Shown here in pieces: positions 1 to 5,909 of a stretch of DNA of 7,035 nt (its first letter is position 1; each line of letters opens with the position of its first letter). Source of the stretch: an uncultured Collinsella sp. Lineage in GTDB: Bacteria > Actinomycetota > Coriobacteriia > Coriobacteriales > Coriobacteriaceae. The notes below the pieces were generated by a model. The model had not been told where the DNA came from, did not search any database, and worked only from the letters and a program-made list of their open reading frames with translations. Position numbers and translations under genes: made by a program. Where the stretch lies: positions 1 to 7,035 of the forward strand of contig URKM01000071.1 in assembly GCA_900548365.1 (NCBI GenBank), read 5' to 3'.

Positions 1-323
1 CGCCGGGCAAGAGCTCGCCGCTTGCCATGACGCTCGCCGTCAGCTCCTGCATGGTTGTTCCCATGGTTATCATCATGTCGCTGTACGGTGCCTGCGAGGG
101 TCTGACGCACATGCCCGGCGGCATCCTTGCGAACCTGTATTCCGTGCCCGCGATCTGGATGATCAACATCCCGCATAATTTTGTGATGGCGCTGCCGTGG
201 AACCTTTTGGTAGCCGGTCCGATTTCCCACTTCGTCTTCCGTCGCGCCTTCCCTGTGGGGACGGTTTTCGAGGAGGAGCATGCCGAGCTCTTGGAGCAGG
301 CTATGGCTCCTGAGTGCGAGTAG
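1..323 (+). CDS. C-terminal part of a polytopic membrane protein, possibly an ECF transporter S component
   Basis: The reading frame is open from base 3 and ends with TAG at 321-323, so the gene starts before the window. The visible 106 residues contain two strongly hydrophobic stretches. One surrounds bases 27-95 (TLAVSS...MVVPMVIIMSLYGA). A longer one spans about 144-240 (VPAIWMINI...NLLVAGPISHFVF) and is long enough for one helix plus a re-entrant part or two short helices. A basic FRR follows, then an acidic tail rich in Glu, which suggests the C-terminus is cytoplasmic. The ending, with an aromatic/proline-rich last helix of the type ALPWNLLVAGP, recalls small S components of energy-coupling factor transporters, which bind vitamins or metals. 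This is a weak resemblance judged by eye. Other integral membrane families remain possible. No substrate can be assigned. A strong intrinsic terminator lies 167 bases downstream, so this gene is probably the last of its transcript. Confidence 0.6.
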   Translation, partial: PGKSSPLAMTLAVSSCMVVPMVIIMSLYGACEGLTHMPGGILANLYSVPAIWMINIPHNFVMALPWNLLVAGPISHFVFRRAFPVGTVFEEEHAELLEQAMAPECE

Positions 324-325
324 CT

Positions 326-377
326 CGCTTAGGGATCTGCTGAGCGCGGGCGACTTGCTTGGTTGGAGCCCTAAGCG
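326..377. repeat. 9-bp inverted repeat with 34-base loop (possible RNA stem)
   Basis: CGCTTAGGG at 326-334 is matched exactly by its reverse complement CCCTAAGCG at 369-377. After an A-G mismatch the pairing can continue inward with three more pairs (336-338 with 365-367, one of them a G-U wobble). The left arm begins three bases after the stop codon of the upstream membrane protein gene. In RNA this would form a long hairpin in its 3' UTR. It has no following T run, so it is not a terminator on its own. Function unknown. Confidence 0.5.
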
Positions 378-453
378 TGGATAGCTCTCTCGGCGACATC
401 GCGGGCGTGAGCGGTGCGCATGACCGGAGGGCCCGTGCTGCTCCGTTGCCCGA

Positions 454-465
454 CGTGCTAGCACG
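454..465. repeat. 12-bp perfect palindrome CGTGCTAGCACG
   Basis: CGTGCTAGCACG reads the same on both strands. It lies between the long inverted repeat and the terminator. It could be a protein binding site or a small hairpin in the 3' UTR. A 12-bp palindrome is not rare enough to prove function. Confidence 0.35.
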
Positions 466-489
466 CAGAACAATCTGTTGGTGCATTCG

Positions 490-522
490 GCGGCTGCTGA
501 AGCGTTTCGGCAGCCGCTTTTT
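490..522 (+). terminator. Rho-independent terminator after the membrane protein gene
   Basis: Bases 490-501 pair with 506-517. The outer eight pairs (GCGGCTGC with GCAGCCGC) are perfect, followed by one T-G wobble, a G-C pair, two A-T pairs and a tight loop. Five T residues follow immediately at 518-522. The T run lies only on this side, so it terminates transcription running left to right. It isolates the fusion-gene operon from upstream readthrough. Confidence 0.88.
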
Positions 523-534
523 ATACGGAGTTTA

Positions 535-555
535 AATACAACAGTCTGTTGTATT
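535..555. promoter_or_regulatory. Perfect 21-bp palindromic operator, probable TetR-family binding site
   Basis: Arms AATACAACAG (535-544) and CTGTTGTATT (546-555) are exact reverse complements around a single central T (545). A perfect palindrome of this length, A+T rich at its ends, is typical of operators for dimeric TetR-family repressors. It sits directly upstream of the candidate -10 element and 50 bases before the start of the activase fusion gene, in the position of the -35 box and spacer. Protein bound there should block RNA polymerase. The second gene of the operon encodes a TetR-family protein, the natural candidate ligand. The site is seen directly; the regulator assignment is inference. 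Confidence 0.75.
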
Positions 556-563
556 ACGTAGAG

Positions 564-572
564 TGGTATATC
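564..572 (+). promoter_or_regulatory. Candidate extended -10 promoter element of the activase-tetR operon
   Basis: TGGTATATC fits an extended -10 box (TGn followed by TATATC against TATAAT). No good -35 hexamer exists 16-18 bases upstream, as is common for extended -10 promoters. That region is occupied by the palindromic operator. Transcription would begin near 578-580 and give a leader of about 25 bases. Assigned by eye only. Confidence 0.45.
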
Positions 573-596
573 TCTAGCGGGAAAAATGCGAGAGAC

Positions 597-600
597 GGAG
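597..600 (+). promoter_or_regulatory. Ribosome binding site of the activase fusion gene
   Basis: GGAG, within a purine-rich stretch, ends four bases before the ATG at 605. Spacing is somewhat short but acceptable. It supports this ATG rather than the out-of-frame ATG at 586, whose frame closes after 60 codons. Confidence 0.6.
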
Positions 601-604
601 CATT

Positions 605-3600
605 ATGGCGTTGCTAGTAGGACTGGACGTAGGGTCGACGACGACCAAAGTTTACGCGATGCACGAGGATATGACCGAGGCGTGGTGGGGATATCGCCGC
701 CACGGGGCGTGTCAGACAGCGAGCGTGCGCGCCATGCTCGGCGAGCTCGCCGAGCGCTTTCCCCATGAGTCACTGCGCGTTGCGGTGACCGGCTCGGGTG
801 CGCGCGATATCGCGACCGCGCTGGGCGCCTCGTACGTTCAGGAGGTGGTCGCCAACGCGCTCGCGATCAGCAGGTTCTATCCGCAGACGCGCTGCGCCAT
901 CGAGCTGGGCGGCCAAGACGCCAAGATGATCTTCTTCCGCACCAACGATAAGGGAGACATCGAGGTTGCCGACATGCGCATGAACGGCTCGTGCGCAGGC
1001 GGTACCGGTGCATTTATCGACGAGATGGCAAAGCTCATGGGGGTCGGCACCGAATCGGGCGAGTTCGAGCAGCTCGCAAGCCGGGGAACGACCGTCCACG
1101 AGGTCTCGGGCCGCTGCGGCGTGTACGCAAAGACCGATATCCAGCCGCTGCTCAACGAGGGCATTCCTACCACCGACCTGGCGCTTTCGGCGCTTCACGC
1201 GGTCGCCCGCCAAACGATCGGCGGTCTGGCCCAGGGTATCGACATCGAGCCGCCGGTAATCTTCGAGGGCGGTACGCTCGCCTACAACCCCACACTGGTC
1301 CGCGTGTTCCGGGAGCAACTGAATCTATCGGACGATCAGGTTATCGTCCCGCGCGATCCGCAGATCATGGTCGCGCGCGGTGCCGCCCTGTCGCTGACCG
1401 ACATGTTCGCATCGTCCCAACCGATCGACCTTCCCGACGCTTTTGTCCGGCTGGATAAGCTCGAGACGGTCGCGCCCGCAAGCGGGGAGGGACGTCTTGC
1501 CCAGCCCTTTTTTGCCACACCTGCCGAGCAGGCGGATTTTACGGCACGCCATGGCAAAGAGACGCCGGCAAAGGGTCCGGATGCGTATGCGCCCGGAGAG
1601 ACGGTGCGTGTGGCGCTCGGTATCGATTCGGGGAGCACGACGACCAAGTTCGCCCTGGTCGATGAGGCGGGTGAGCTTGTCGATTCGTTCTACGCGTCTA
1701 ATAACGGCAGACCGCTCGACGTCGCCCAACAGGGTCTTGTCAGCTTGAAGAACCGCTGGGAGACAGCGGGAGTCACGCTTGCGATCGATGCCGTGGGCAC
1801 CACGGGATACGGCGAGGAGCTTTTCGCGCGCGCGTTCCACGCCGACTACCATACGGTCGAGACGGTCGCGCACGCCCGCGCCGCGTGCGCATGCGTTCCC
1901 GATGCGACCTTCGTGCTCGACATCGGCGGACAGGATATGAAGGCCATCTGGCTCAACCACGGCGTGCTGACCGATATCGTCGTCAACGAGGCGTGCTCTG
2001 CGGGCTGCGGCTCGTTCCTCGAGGGTTTTGCCAAAAACCTCGGAATAGCCGTTGAGGATATCGCGACCGAGACATTTTCGTCCAAAGCCCCCGCCGTTCT
2101 CGGCAGCCGCTGCACGGTGTTCATGAACAGCAGCGTCGTTTCCGAGCAGCGGCGCGGTAAGGGTCCGGGCGACATCATGGCCGGTCTCTGCCGTTCGATT
2201 ATCGAGAACGTGTTCACCAAGGTCATTCGCGTTTCAAATCTCAACCGTCTGGGCGACAAAGTCGTCGTCCAGGGCGGCACGTTCCGAAACGACGCGGTGC
2301 TGCGCGCATTCGAGCAGTATCTGGGCAAACCCGTCACGCGTGCGCCCCACCCGGGGCTGATGGGCGCTATCGGTATCGCCCTGCTCGCGCGCGAGGAATG
2401 CCGCAAGGGCGACGCCGGCACGTCGTTTATCGGGCTCGATGCCGTGGAGCGCTTCGAGCATCGCGAGTTCGGCGGCGTTACCTGCCGTCGGTGCAACAAC
2501 CGCTGCCAGCGCGCGGTCGTGGCATTTGGCGACGGCTCGCTTTACGTCACGGGCAATCGCTGCCCGCGCGGCGGCGCCATCTCATGGGATGAGCTCGTGC
2601 GCGAGGTTCCCGCGGCGGAGGAGCTGCGTCCGCAGGGTGCTTGCGAGGCACAGGCACCCGGCACGGGGCGCGACCGGACCGCGGCTGCCCCCAATCTCTT
2701 TGTCGACCGCGAGAAGCTGCTGTTCGAGTCGTACCCCACGGTTCCCGTCAGCGGGGGGCGCGATGTCACGATCGGCATTCCCCGTGTGCTCGAGTTCTGG
2801 GACACCATGCCGTTCTGGTCGACGTTCTTCAGCACGCTCGGCTTTAAGGTGCGCGTCTCGGGACGCAGCACCAAGGCGATGTACGAGCGCGGTCTGGCGC
2901 ACGTCACATCCGACACCGTGTGCTTCCCGGCCAAGCTCGTCCACGGGCACATCCGCAATCTCGTCGACGCCGGCGTCGACCGCATCTTCATGCCCATCAT
3001 CACGACGGTGCCCACCGAAAACACCGCCTCTACCAGCGAGTGGATGTGCGCCGTCGTAAAGGGATACCCCTACGTGATGCGCAATTCCGATAACCCGGAG
3101 GAGCGTTTCGGCGTTCCGTTCGATACGCCGCTGTTCCACTGGTACGACGAGGGCGACCGAAACCGCCAGCTCAAGGCGTGGTGCAAGGAGACCTTCGATA
3201 TCGATGCCGACCTGGTTGCCAAGGCGACCGAGCAGGCGGACCGCGCGCAGGAGACGTTTGAGAACCAGCTGCAGCTGCGCGGCAGGCAGGTGCTCGAGAA
3301 CGTGCGCGAGGACGGCGGCTACGCGGTGGTGATCGCTTCGCGCCCGTACCACAACGACCCGCTGGTCAACCACGGGCTGCCCAAGCTCTTCTCTGAGCGC
3401 GGCATCCCCGTGCTGACGCCCGATGCGGTGCCGGGGGTCTGCAACGTCGATCTTTCCAACAGCCGCATCGACATCGTGAACAACTACCATGCGCGCATGC
3501 TGTCGTGCGCGGTCATCGTCGCATCGACGCCCGAGCTCGAGCTCGTGCAGATGGGCAGCTTCGGCTGCGGCCACGATGCGTATCTCACCGACGAGATCGC

Positions 3601-5044
3601 GCGCATGATGGGCGAGATGGGCTCCAAGGTTCCGATGATGATCAAGCTCGATGAGAGCGACGTCGCCGGTCCCATGGGCATTCGCGTGCGTTCGTTTATC
3701 GAGTCGGTCAACCGTCGTCGCGCGGAGGAGCGTGCCGAGGGCGCCCGGGTGCACGCGGTCCATCCGCTCGACGACCCGTATAAGGTCAAGTACACCAAGC
3801 GCGACCGGCACGACAAGATCGCGCTGGTCCCCAACACCTCCCATGCGTTCTGCAGGCTCATGACCGCGGCGATGCGCAATCAGGGCGTGCGCGCCGAGGC
3901 CCTTGATATCGGGCGCGAGGATGCCATCCGCCTGGGCAAACGCTATGTGCACAACGACATCTGCTTCCCCGCGCAAATCGTGATCGGCGAGGCGCTCGCG
4001 GCACTCGAGAGCGGTAAGTACGACCCGCACGACGTCGCCGTGGTGACTGGCAAGTATATCGGCGACTGCCGCCTGACGCACTACATGCCCCTGCTGCGCC
4101 GCGCGCTCGACGACGCGGGATACGACTATGTCCCGGTGCTCACCAACGACGACGTCGATGCCCACAATGCGCATCCGGGCTTCAAGCTCGGCCTTGGCCC
4201 GAGCATCCAGATCGCCTACGGTCTTCCCATGATCGATGCCCTCGAGGCCATGCTTAGGCGCATCCGTCCCTACGAGCTCGAGAAGGGCGCGGCGGACGCT
4301 GCGTTCGACCGCGCGCTCGATGAGGTTATCGAGGGCATGGAGCGCTCCGGGCTGAGAGGCCAGGCGACGGGCTTCAAACGCGCGCTTGCGATCATGGACG
4401 CCGTTCCGTACGACCGCTCGAACCCGCATCCGACCGTTCTCATCGTGGGCGAGTACCTGCTCAATTTCCATCTCGGCGCCAACCACGAGATCGAGCGCTA
4501 CCTCGAGGACAACGGGCTCGAGGTCATCGAGGCGCGCATGACCGACGTGATCCGCAAGACCTATTTCTACAAGCATGCGCAGTCGCGCGAGTTCCACGTC
4601 GACCTGTCGCTGCCCGAAAAGGCCTGGTACGCCACGGCGGACAACCTGTTCGAGCTCGCGCACGACCGTTGCGACCGCCTGGGCGCGGCGAGCCCGCTCT
4701 ACGAGCCGCCGACGCGCATGCCCGAGCTCGTGCGCGCGAGCGATAAGATCCTGCACCATACGTTCGATGCGGGCGAGGGCGTGCTGATTCCGGCGGAGAT
4801 TCTCGAGCACGCCAAGCGCGGCTGCCGCAACTTCGTGATCCTGCAGCCGTTCGGGTGTCTGCCCAACCATGTCGTGGGGCGCGGGCTCATCCATGCGCTC
4901 AAGGAGCAGTATCCCACGGCGCAGTTCCTGCCGCTCGACTACGATCCCGACGTGAGCTTCGCCAACGTGGAGAACCGTCTTCAGATGCTCATCATGAACG
5001 CCAAGGCGCAGGGGTGCGGTGAGGCGCATGGCGAGACCGCGTAA
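605..5044 (+). CDS. Large acyl-CoA dehydratase activase fusion protein (two HgdC/BadF-type ATPase domains + DUF2229 + HgdB-like region)
   Basis: This 1479-residue, probably cytoplasmic iron-sulfur ATPase has two tandem BadF/BadG/BcrA/BcrD-type domains. Domain 1 (residues 1-270) has phosphate loop DVGSTTTK (8-15), ELGGQDAK (100-107) and EGGTLAYN (221-228). Domain 2 (about 334-600) has DSGSTTTK (341-348), DIGGQDMK (439-446) and QGGTFRN (556-562). Each keeps the two cysteines that in HgdC bind half of a subunit-bridging [4Fe-4S] cluster: C130/C171 and C464/C503. A C-X2-C-X3-C-X18-C module follows (C627, C630, C634, C653), then a Pro/Ala-rich linker (about 675-698). A DUF2229 domain (about 722-945) carries a CFPAK motif at C773. 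The C-terminal region (about 1070-1479) resembles HgdB-type dehydratase subunits, with CFPA at C1120, GEYLLNF (1282-1288) and QPFGCLP (1414-1420). Family members use ATP to deliver low-potential electrons; the final substrate here is not known. The frame is intact, and the last codons overlap the tetR gene. The family and domain order are secure; the reaction is inferred. Confidence 0.93.
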   Translation: MALLVGLDVGSTTTKVYAMHEDMTEAWWGYRRHGACQTASVRAMLGELAERFPHESLRVAVTGSGARDIATALGASYVQEVVANALAISRFYPQTRCAIELGGQDAKMIFFRTNDKGDIEVADMRMNGSCAGGTGAFIDEMAKLMGVGTESGEFEQLASRGTTVHEVSGRCGVYAKTDIQPLLNEGIPTTDLALSALHAVARQTIGGLAQGIDIEPPVIFEGGTLAYNPTLVRVFREQLNLSDDQVIVPRDPQIMVARGAALSLTDMFASSQPIDLPDAFVRLDKLETVAPASGEGRLAQPFFATPAEQADFTARHGKETPAKGPDAYAPGETVRVALGIDSGSTTTKFALVDEAGELVDSFYASNNGRPLDVAQQGLVSLKNRWETAGVTLAIDAVGTTGYGEELFARAFHADYHTVETVAHARAACACVPDATFVLDIGGQDMKAIWLNHGVLTDIVVNEACSAGCGSFLEGFAKNLGIAVEDIATETFSSKAPAVLGSRCTVFMNSSVVSEQRRGKGPGDIMAGLCRSIIENVFTKVIRVSNLNRLGDKVVVQGGTFRNDAVLRAFEQYLGKPVTRAPHPGLMGAIGIALLAREECRKGDAGTSFIGLDAVERFEHREFGGVTCRRCNNRCQRAVVAFGDGSLYVTGNRCPRGGAISWDELVREVPAAEELRPQGACEAQAPGTGRDRTAAAPNLFVDREKLLFESYPTVPVSGGRDVTIGIPRVLEFWDTMPFWSTFFSTLGFKVRVSGRSTKAMYERGLAHVTSDTVCFPAKLVHGHIRNLVDAGVDRIFMPIITTVPTENTASTSEWMCAVVKGYPYVMRNSDNPEERFGVPFDTPLFHWYDEGDRNRQLKAWCKETFDIDADLVAKATEQADRAQETFENQLQLRGRQVLENVREDGGYAVVIASRPYHNDPLVNHGLPKLFSERGIPVLTPDAVPGVCNVDLSNSRIDIVNNYHARMLSCAVIVASTPELELVQMGSFGCGHDAYLTDEIARMMGEMGSKVPMMIKLDESDVAGPMGIRVRSFIESVNRRRAEERAEGARVHAVHPLDDPYKVKYTKRDRHDKIALVPNTSHAFCRLMTAAMRNQGVRAEALDIGREDAIRLGKRYVHNDICFPAQIVIGEALAALESGKYDPHDVAVVTGKYIGDCRLTHYMPLLRRALDDAGYDYVPVLTNDDVDAHNAHPGFKLGLGPSIQIAYGLPMIDALEAMLRRIRPYELEKGAADAAFDRALDEVIEGMERSGLRGQATGFKRALAIMDAVPYDRSNPHPTVLIVGEYLLNFHLGANHEIERYLEDNGLEVIEARMTDVIRKTYFYKHAQSREFHVDLSLPEKAWYATADNLFELAHDRCDRLGAASPLYEPPTRMPELVRASDKILHHTFDAGEGVLIPAEILEHAKRGCRNFVILQPFGCLPNHVVGRGLIHALKEQYPTAQFLPLDYDPDVSFANVENRLQMLIMNAKAQGCGEAHGETA
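2483..2563 (+). other. Four-cysteine metal-binding module inside the fusion protein
   Basis: Codons for C627, C630, C634 and C653 form C-X2-C-X3-C-X18-C between the second ATPase domain and DUF2229, with context TCRRCNNRCQ ... GNRCPRG. Four cysteines at this spacing could hold a [4Fe-4S] cluster or a zinc ion. Its place between the electron-donating ATPases and the acceptor-like half would suit an electron relay, but a structural zinc knuckle is equally consistent with the sequence. Confidence 0.6.
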
Positions 5045-5717
5045 GGACGCCGATGCGCCCGATGCACGCACCCGTATCATCGAGGCGTTTTGGGAGCTCA
5101 TCGAGAACAACAGCATCTTCGAGCTGTCTGTTGGCGAGGTGACCCGCGCCGCCCAGTGCAATCGCGGAACGTTTTACTACTATTTTCACGATTTCGATGA
5201 ACTCGTCGCCATCGCCATAGCCCAGCTGCTGCAGGATAACGAGCTCATCACCGATGCCCTCTGGCATTTTTCGAGCGAGGGCGACCTTTCGGCGTTCGAC
5301 CGGCGCGACGTCCGCTGCCTGCTGCAGCGCATCGTCATCACCATGAGGGCGGGTGCCGCCGAGCAGGTCGTGCAGGGCATCCATGCGATCATCATCGACC
5401 GCGTGAGAGAGATCGTCCACCCCGACGGAGAAGAGCTCAAGGCAGATTCGAGCTTTGCGGTGGGCTTTCTGGTCTCGGGCATCATGGGCTTTGTGATGGC
5501 GGTCGGCTTTGCCCGGGAGGGCGGCGAGGAGATAGACCTCGAGCAGCCGGGGGACAGCGCGTGCGCGTACCTGAGGGCGGTCGCCATGCAGACGGTGGAA
5601 ACGGTCGCGCAAGTCGAGGGCGTCGATACATCCGAGCTGCTCGAACGCGTCTCCAAGGAGGCCGATGCCTATCGCGCATCGCGTGCGACGAGTCCCGACG
5701 TGGTGAAAGACGCCTAG
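5028..5717 (+). CDS. TetR/AcrR-family transcriptional regulator
   Basis: From ATG 5028 the protein is 229 residues long. The N-terminus (MARPRKDADAPDART) and the DNA-binding part at residues 14-60 are classic for the family. A first helix RIIEAFWELIE is followed by the helix-turn-helix LSVGEVTRAAQCNRGTFYYYF (33-53, ending in the FYYYF signature). The ligand-binding half is variable, as usual, with a hydrophobic helix FAVGFLVSGIMGFVMAVGFA near residues 144-163. The start overlaps the end of the activase fusion gene by 17 bases, so translation is probably coupled. A GTG at 5019 (three extra residues) is an alternative start with an AGGGG sequence ahead of it; ATG was preferred because MARPRK is the usual beginning. 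It probably represses its own operon through the palindrome at 535-555. The ligand is unknown; an acyl-CoA is a reasonable guess given its partner. Confidence 0.92.
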   Translation: MARPRKDADAPDARTRIIEAFWELIENNSIFELSVGEVTRAAQCNRGTFYYYFHDFDELVAIAIAQLLQDNELITDALWHFSSEGDLSAFDRRDVRCLLQRIVITMRAGAAEQVVQGIHAIIIDRVREIVHPDGEELKADSSFAVGFLVSGIMGFVMAVGFAREGGEEIDLEQPGDSACAYLRAVAMQTVETVAQVEGVDTSELLERVSKEADAYRASRATSPDVVKDA

Positions 5718-5772
5718 GGTTTCTCTTGCGGGGCGCCTGTCGCGCATCGCGCGGTGAGTCCCGCGATGCGGT
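5667..5772. repeat. Imperfect direct repeat: end of tetR and the spacer after it
   Basis: Bases 5667-5704 inside the tetR gene and 5735-5772 after its stop are similar. Both contain TCGCGCATCGCG (5672-5683 and 5740-5751), followed a few bases later by GAGTCCCG (5690-5697 and 5756-5763). The offset is 68 bases at the start of the unit and 66 at the GAGTCCCG block, so the second copy is in another reading frame relative to tetR. Read in that frame it would encode ACRASRGESRDAV, close to the AYRASRATSPDVV of the real C-terminus. It looks like a small local duplication, although chance similarity in G+C-rich sequence is not excluded. Confidence 0.45.
5743..5770. repeat. Hairpin with 9-bp perfect stem after tetR, no T run
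   Basis: CGCATCGCG (5743-5751) pairs exactly with CGCGATGCG (5762-5770) across a 10-base loop. It begins 26 bases after the tetR stop codon. No T run follows, so it is not a standard intrinsic terminator. It may stabilise the 3' end of the operon messenger or act with a termination factor. As DNA, it could also be a binding site. Confidence 0.5.
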
Positions 5773-5849
5773 CATAACCTGCATTCATGTGAGCCGGGTT
5801 TATAGATATTCCTCCAGCTGTTAACATAGACAACCTGTGGGTAAAGAGA

Positions 5850-5879
5850 CAAAAGCGCCGCCGACGGGCGGGCGTTTTG
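5850..5879. terminator. Terminator-like hairpin between tetR and clpC
   Basis: CAAAA at 5850-5854 and GTTTTG at 5874-5879 flank a G+C stem. Bases 5856-5859 and 5860-5862 can pair with 5870-5873 and 5866-5868, with one bulged G on each side and a GACG loop. The A run before and T run after make it look like a bidirectional intrinsic terminator, with a rather short T tract. It would end the activase-tetR operon. It lies only 30 bases before the clpC start, so a clpC transcript from any upstream promoter must cross it. Confidence 0.65.
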
Positions 5880-5897
5880 ATTTCGATGAACTCATGT

Positions 5898-5902
5898 AAG
5901 GA
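5898..5902 (+). promoter_or_regulatory. Ribosome binding site of clpC
   Basis: AAGGA ends seven bases before the ATG at 5910, ideal spacing. It selects this ATG over the in-frame ATGs at 5946 and 5952. Confidence 0.75.
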
Positions 5903-5909
5903 AACGAGC

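Larger units (their letters stand above)
324..604. other. Intergenic region with 3' UTR/RNA-like structures, terminator, operator and promoter
   Basis: No convincing coding sequence is present on either strand. The first part (324-489) is G+C rich and contains a 9-bp inverted repeat with a 34-base loop (326-334 with 369-377) and a 12-bp palindrome (454-465). It ends in a strong terminator hairpin. The second part (523-604) is much richer in A+T and carries a perfect palindrome, a probable extended -10 element and the ribosome binding site of the next gene. The sharp change in composition separates a transcript-end zone from a promoter zone. Confidence 0.7.

Noticed and set aside
301..486. 61-codon minus-strand frame across the intergenic region
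   Set aside because: No ribosome binding site or recognisable domain, and it overlaps the end of the membrane protein gene. Its composition looks like random G+C-rich sequence.
586..768. ATG at 586 as an alternative gene start upstream of the fusion gene
   Set aside because: It is out of frame with the fusion gene, closes after 60 codons and gives an Arg-rich peptide without features. The ATG at 605 has GGAG ahead of it and starts exactly at the conserved first strand of the ATPase domain.
2639..2698. Possible frameshift or gene boundary in the Pro/Ala/Gly-rich linker of the fusion protein
   Set aside because: The frame is continuous through the linker with no stop, and there is no ribosome binding site plus start directly before DUF2229. 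A flexible interdomain linker explains the unusual composition.
2582..5161. Very long open frame (859 codons) on the minus strand opposite the fusion gene
   Set aside because: Its sequence is low in recognisable domains and rich in Arg, Ala, Val, His and Leu, as expected for the antisense frame of G+C-rich coding DNA. The plus-strand protein is clearly homologous to known families over the same span.
5718..5909. Search for CIRCE, HAIR or CtsR operators before clpC
   Set aside because: No TTAGCACTC/GAGTGCTAA, CTTGAGT/ACTCAAG or GGTCAAA direct repeats could be found by eye in the spacer.
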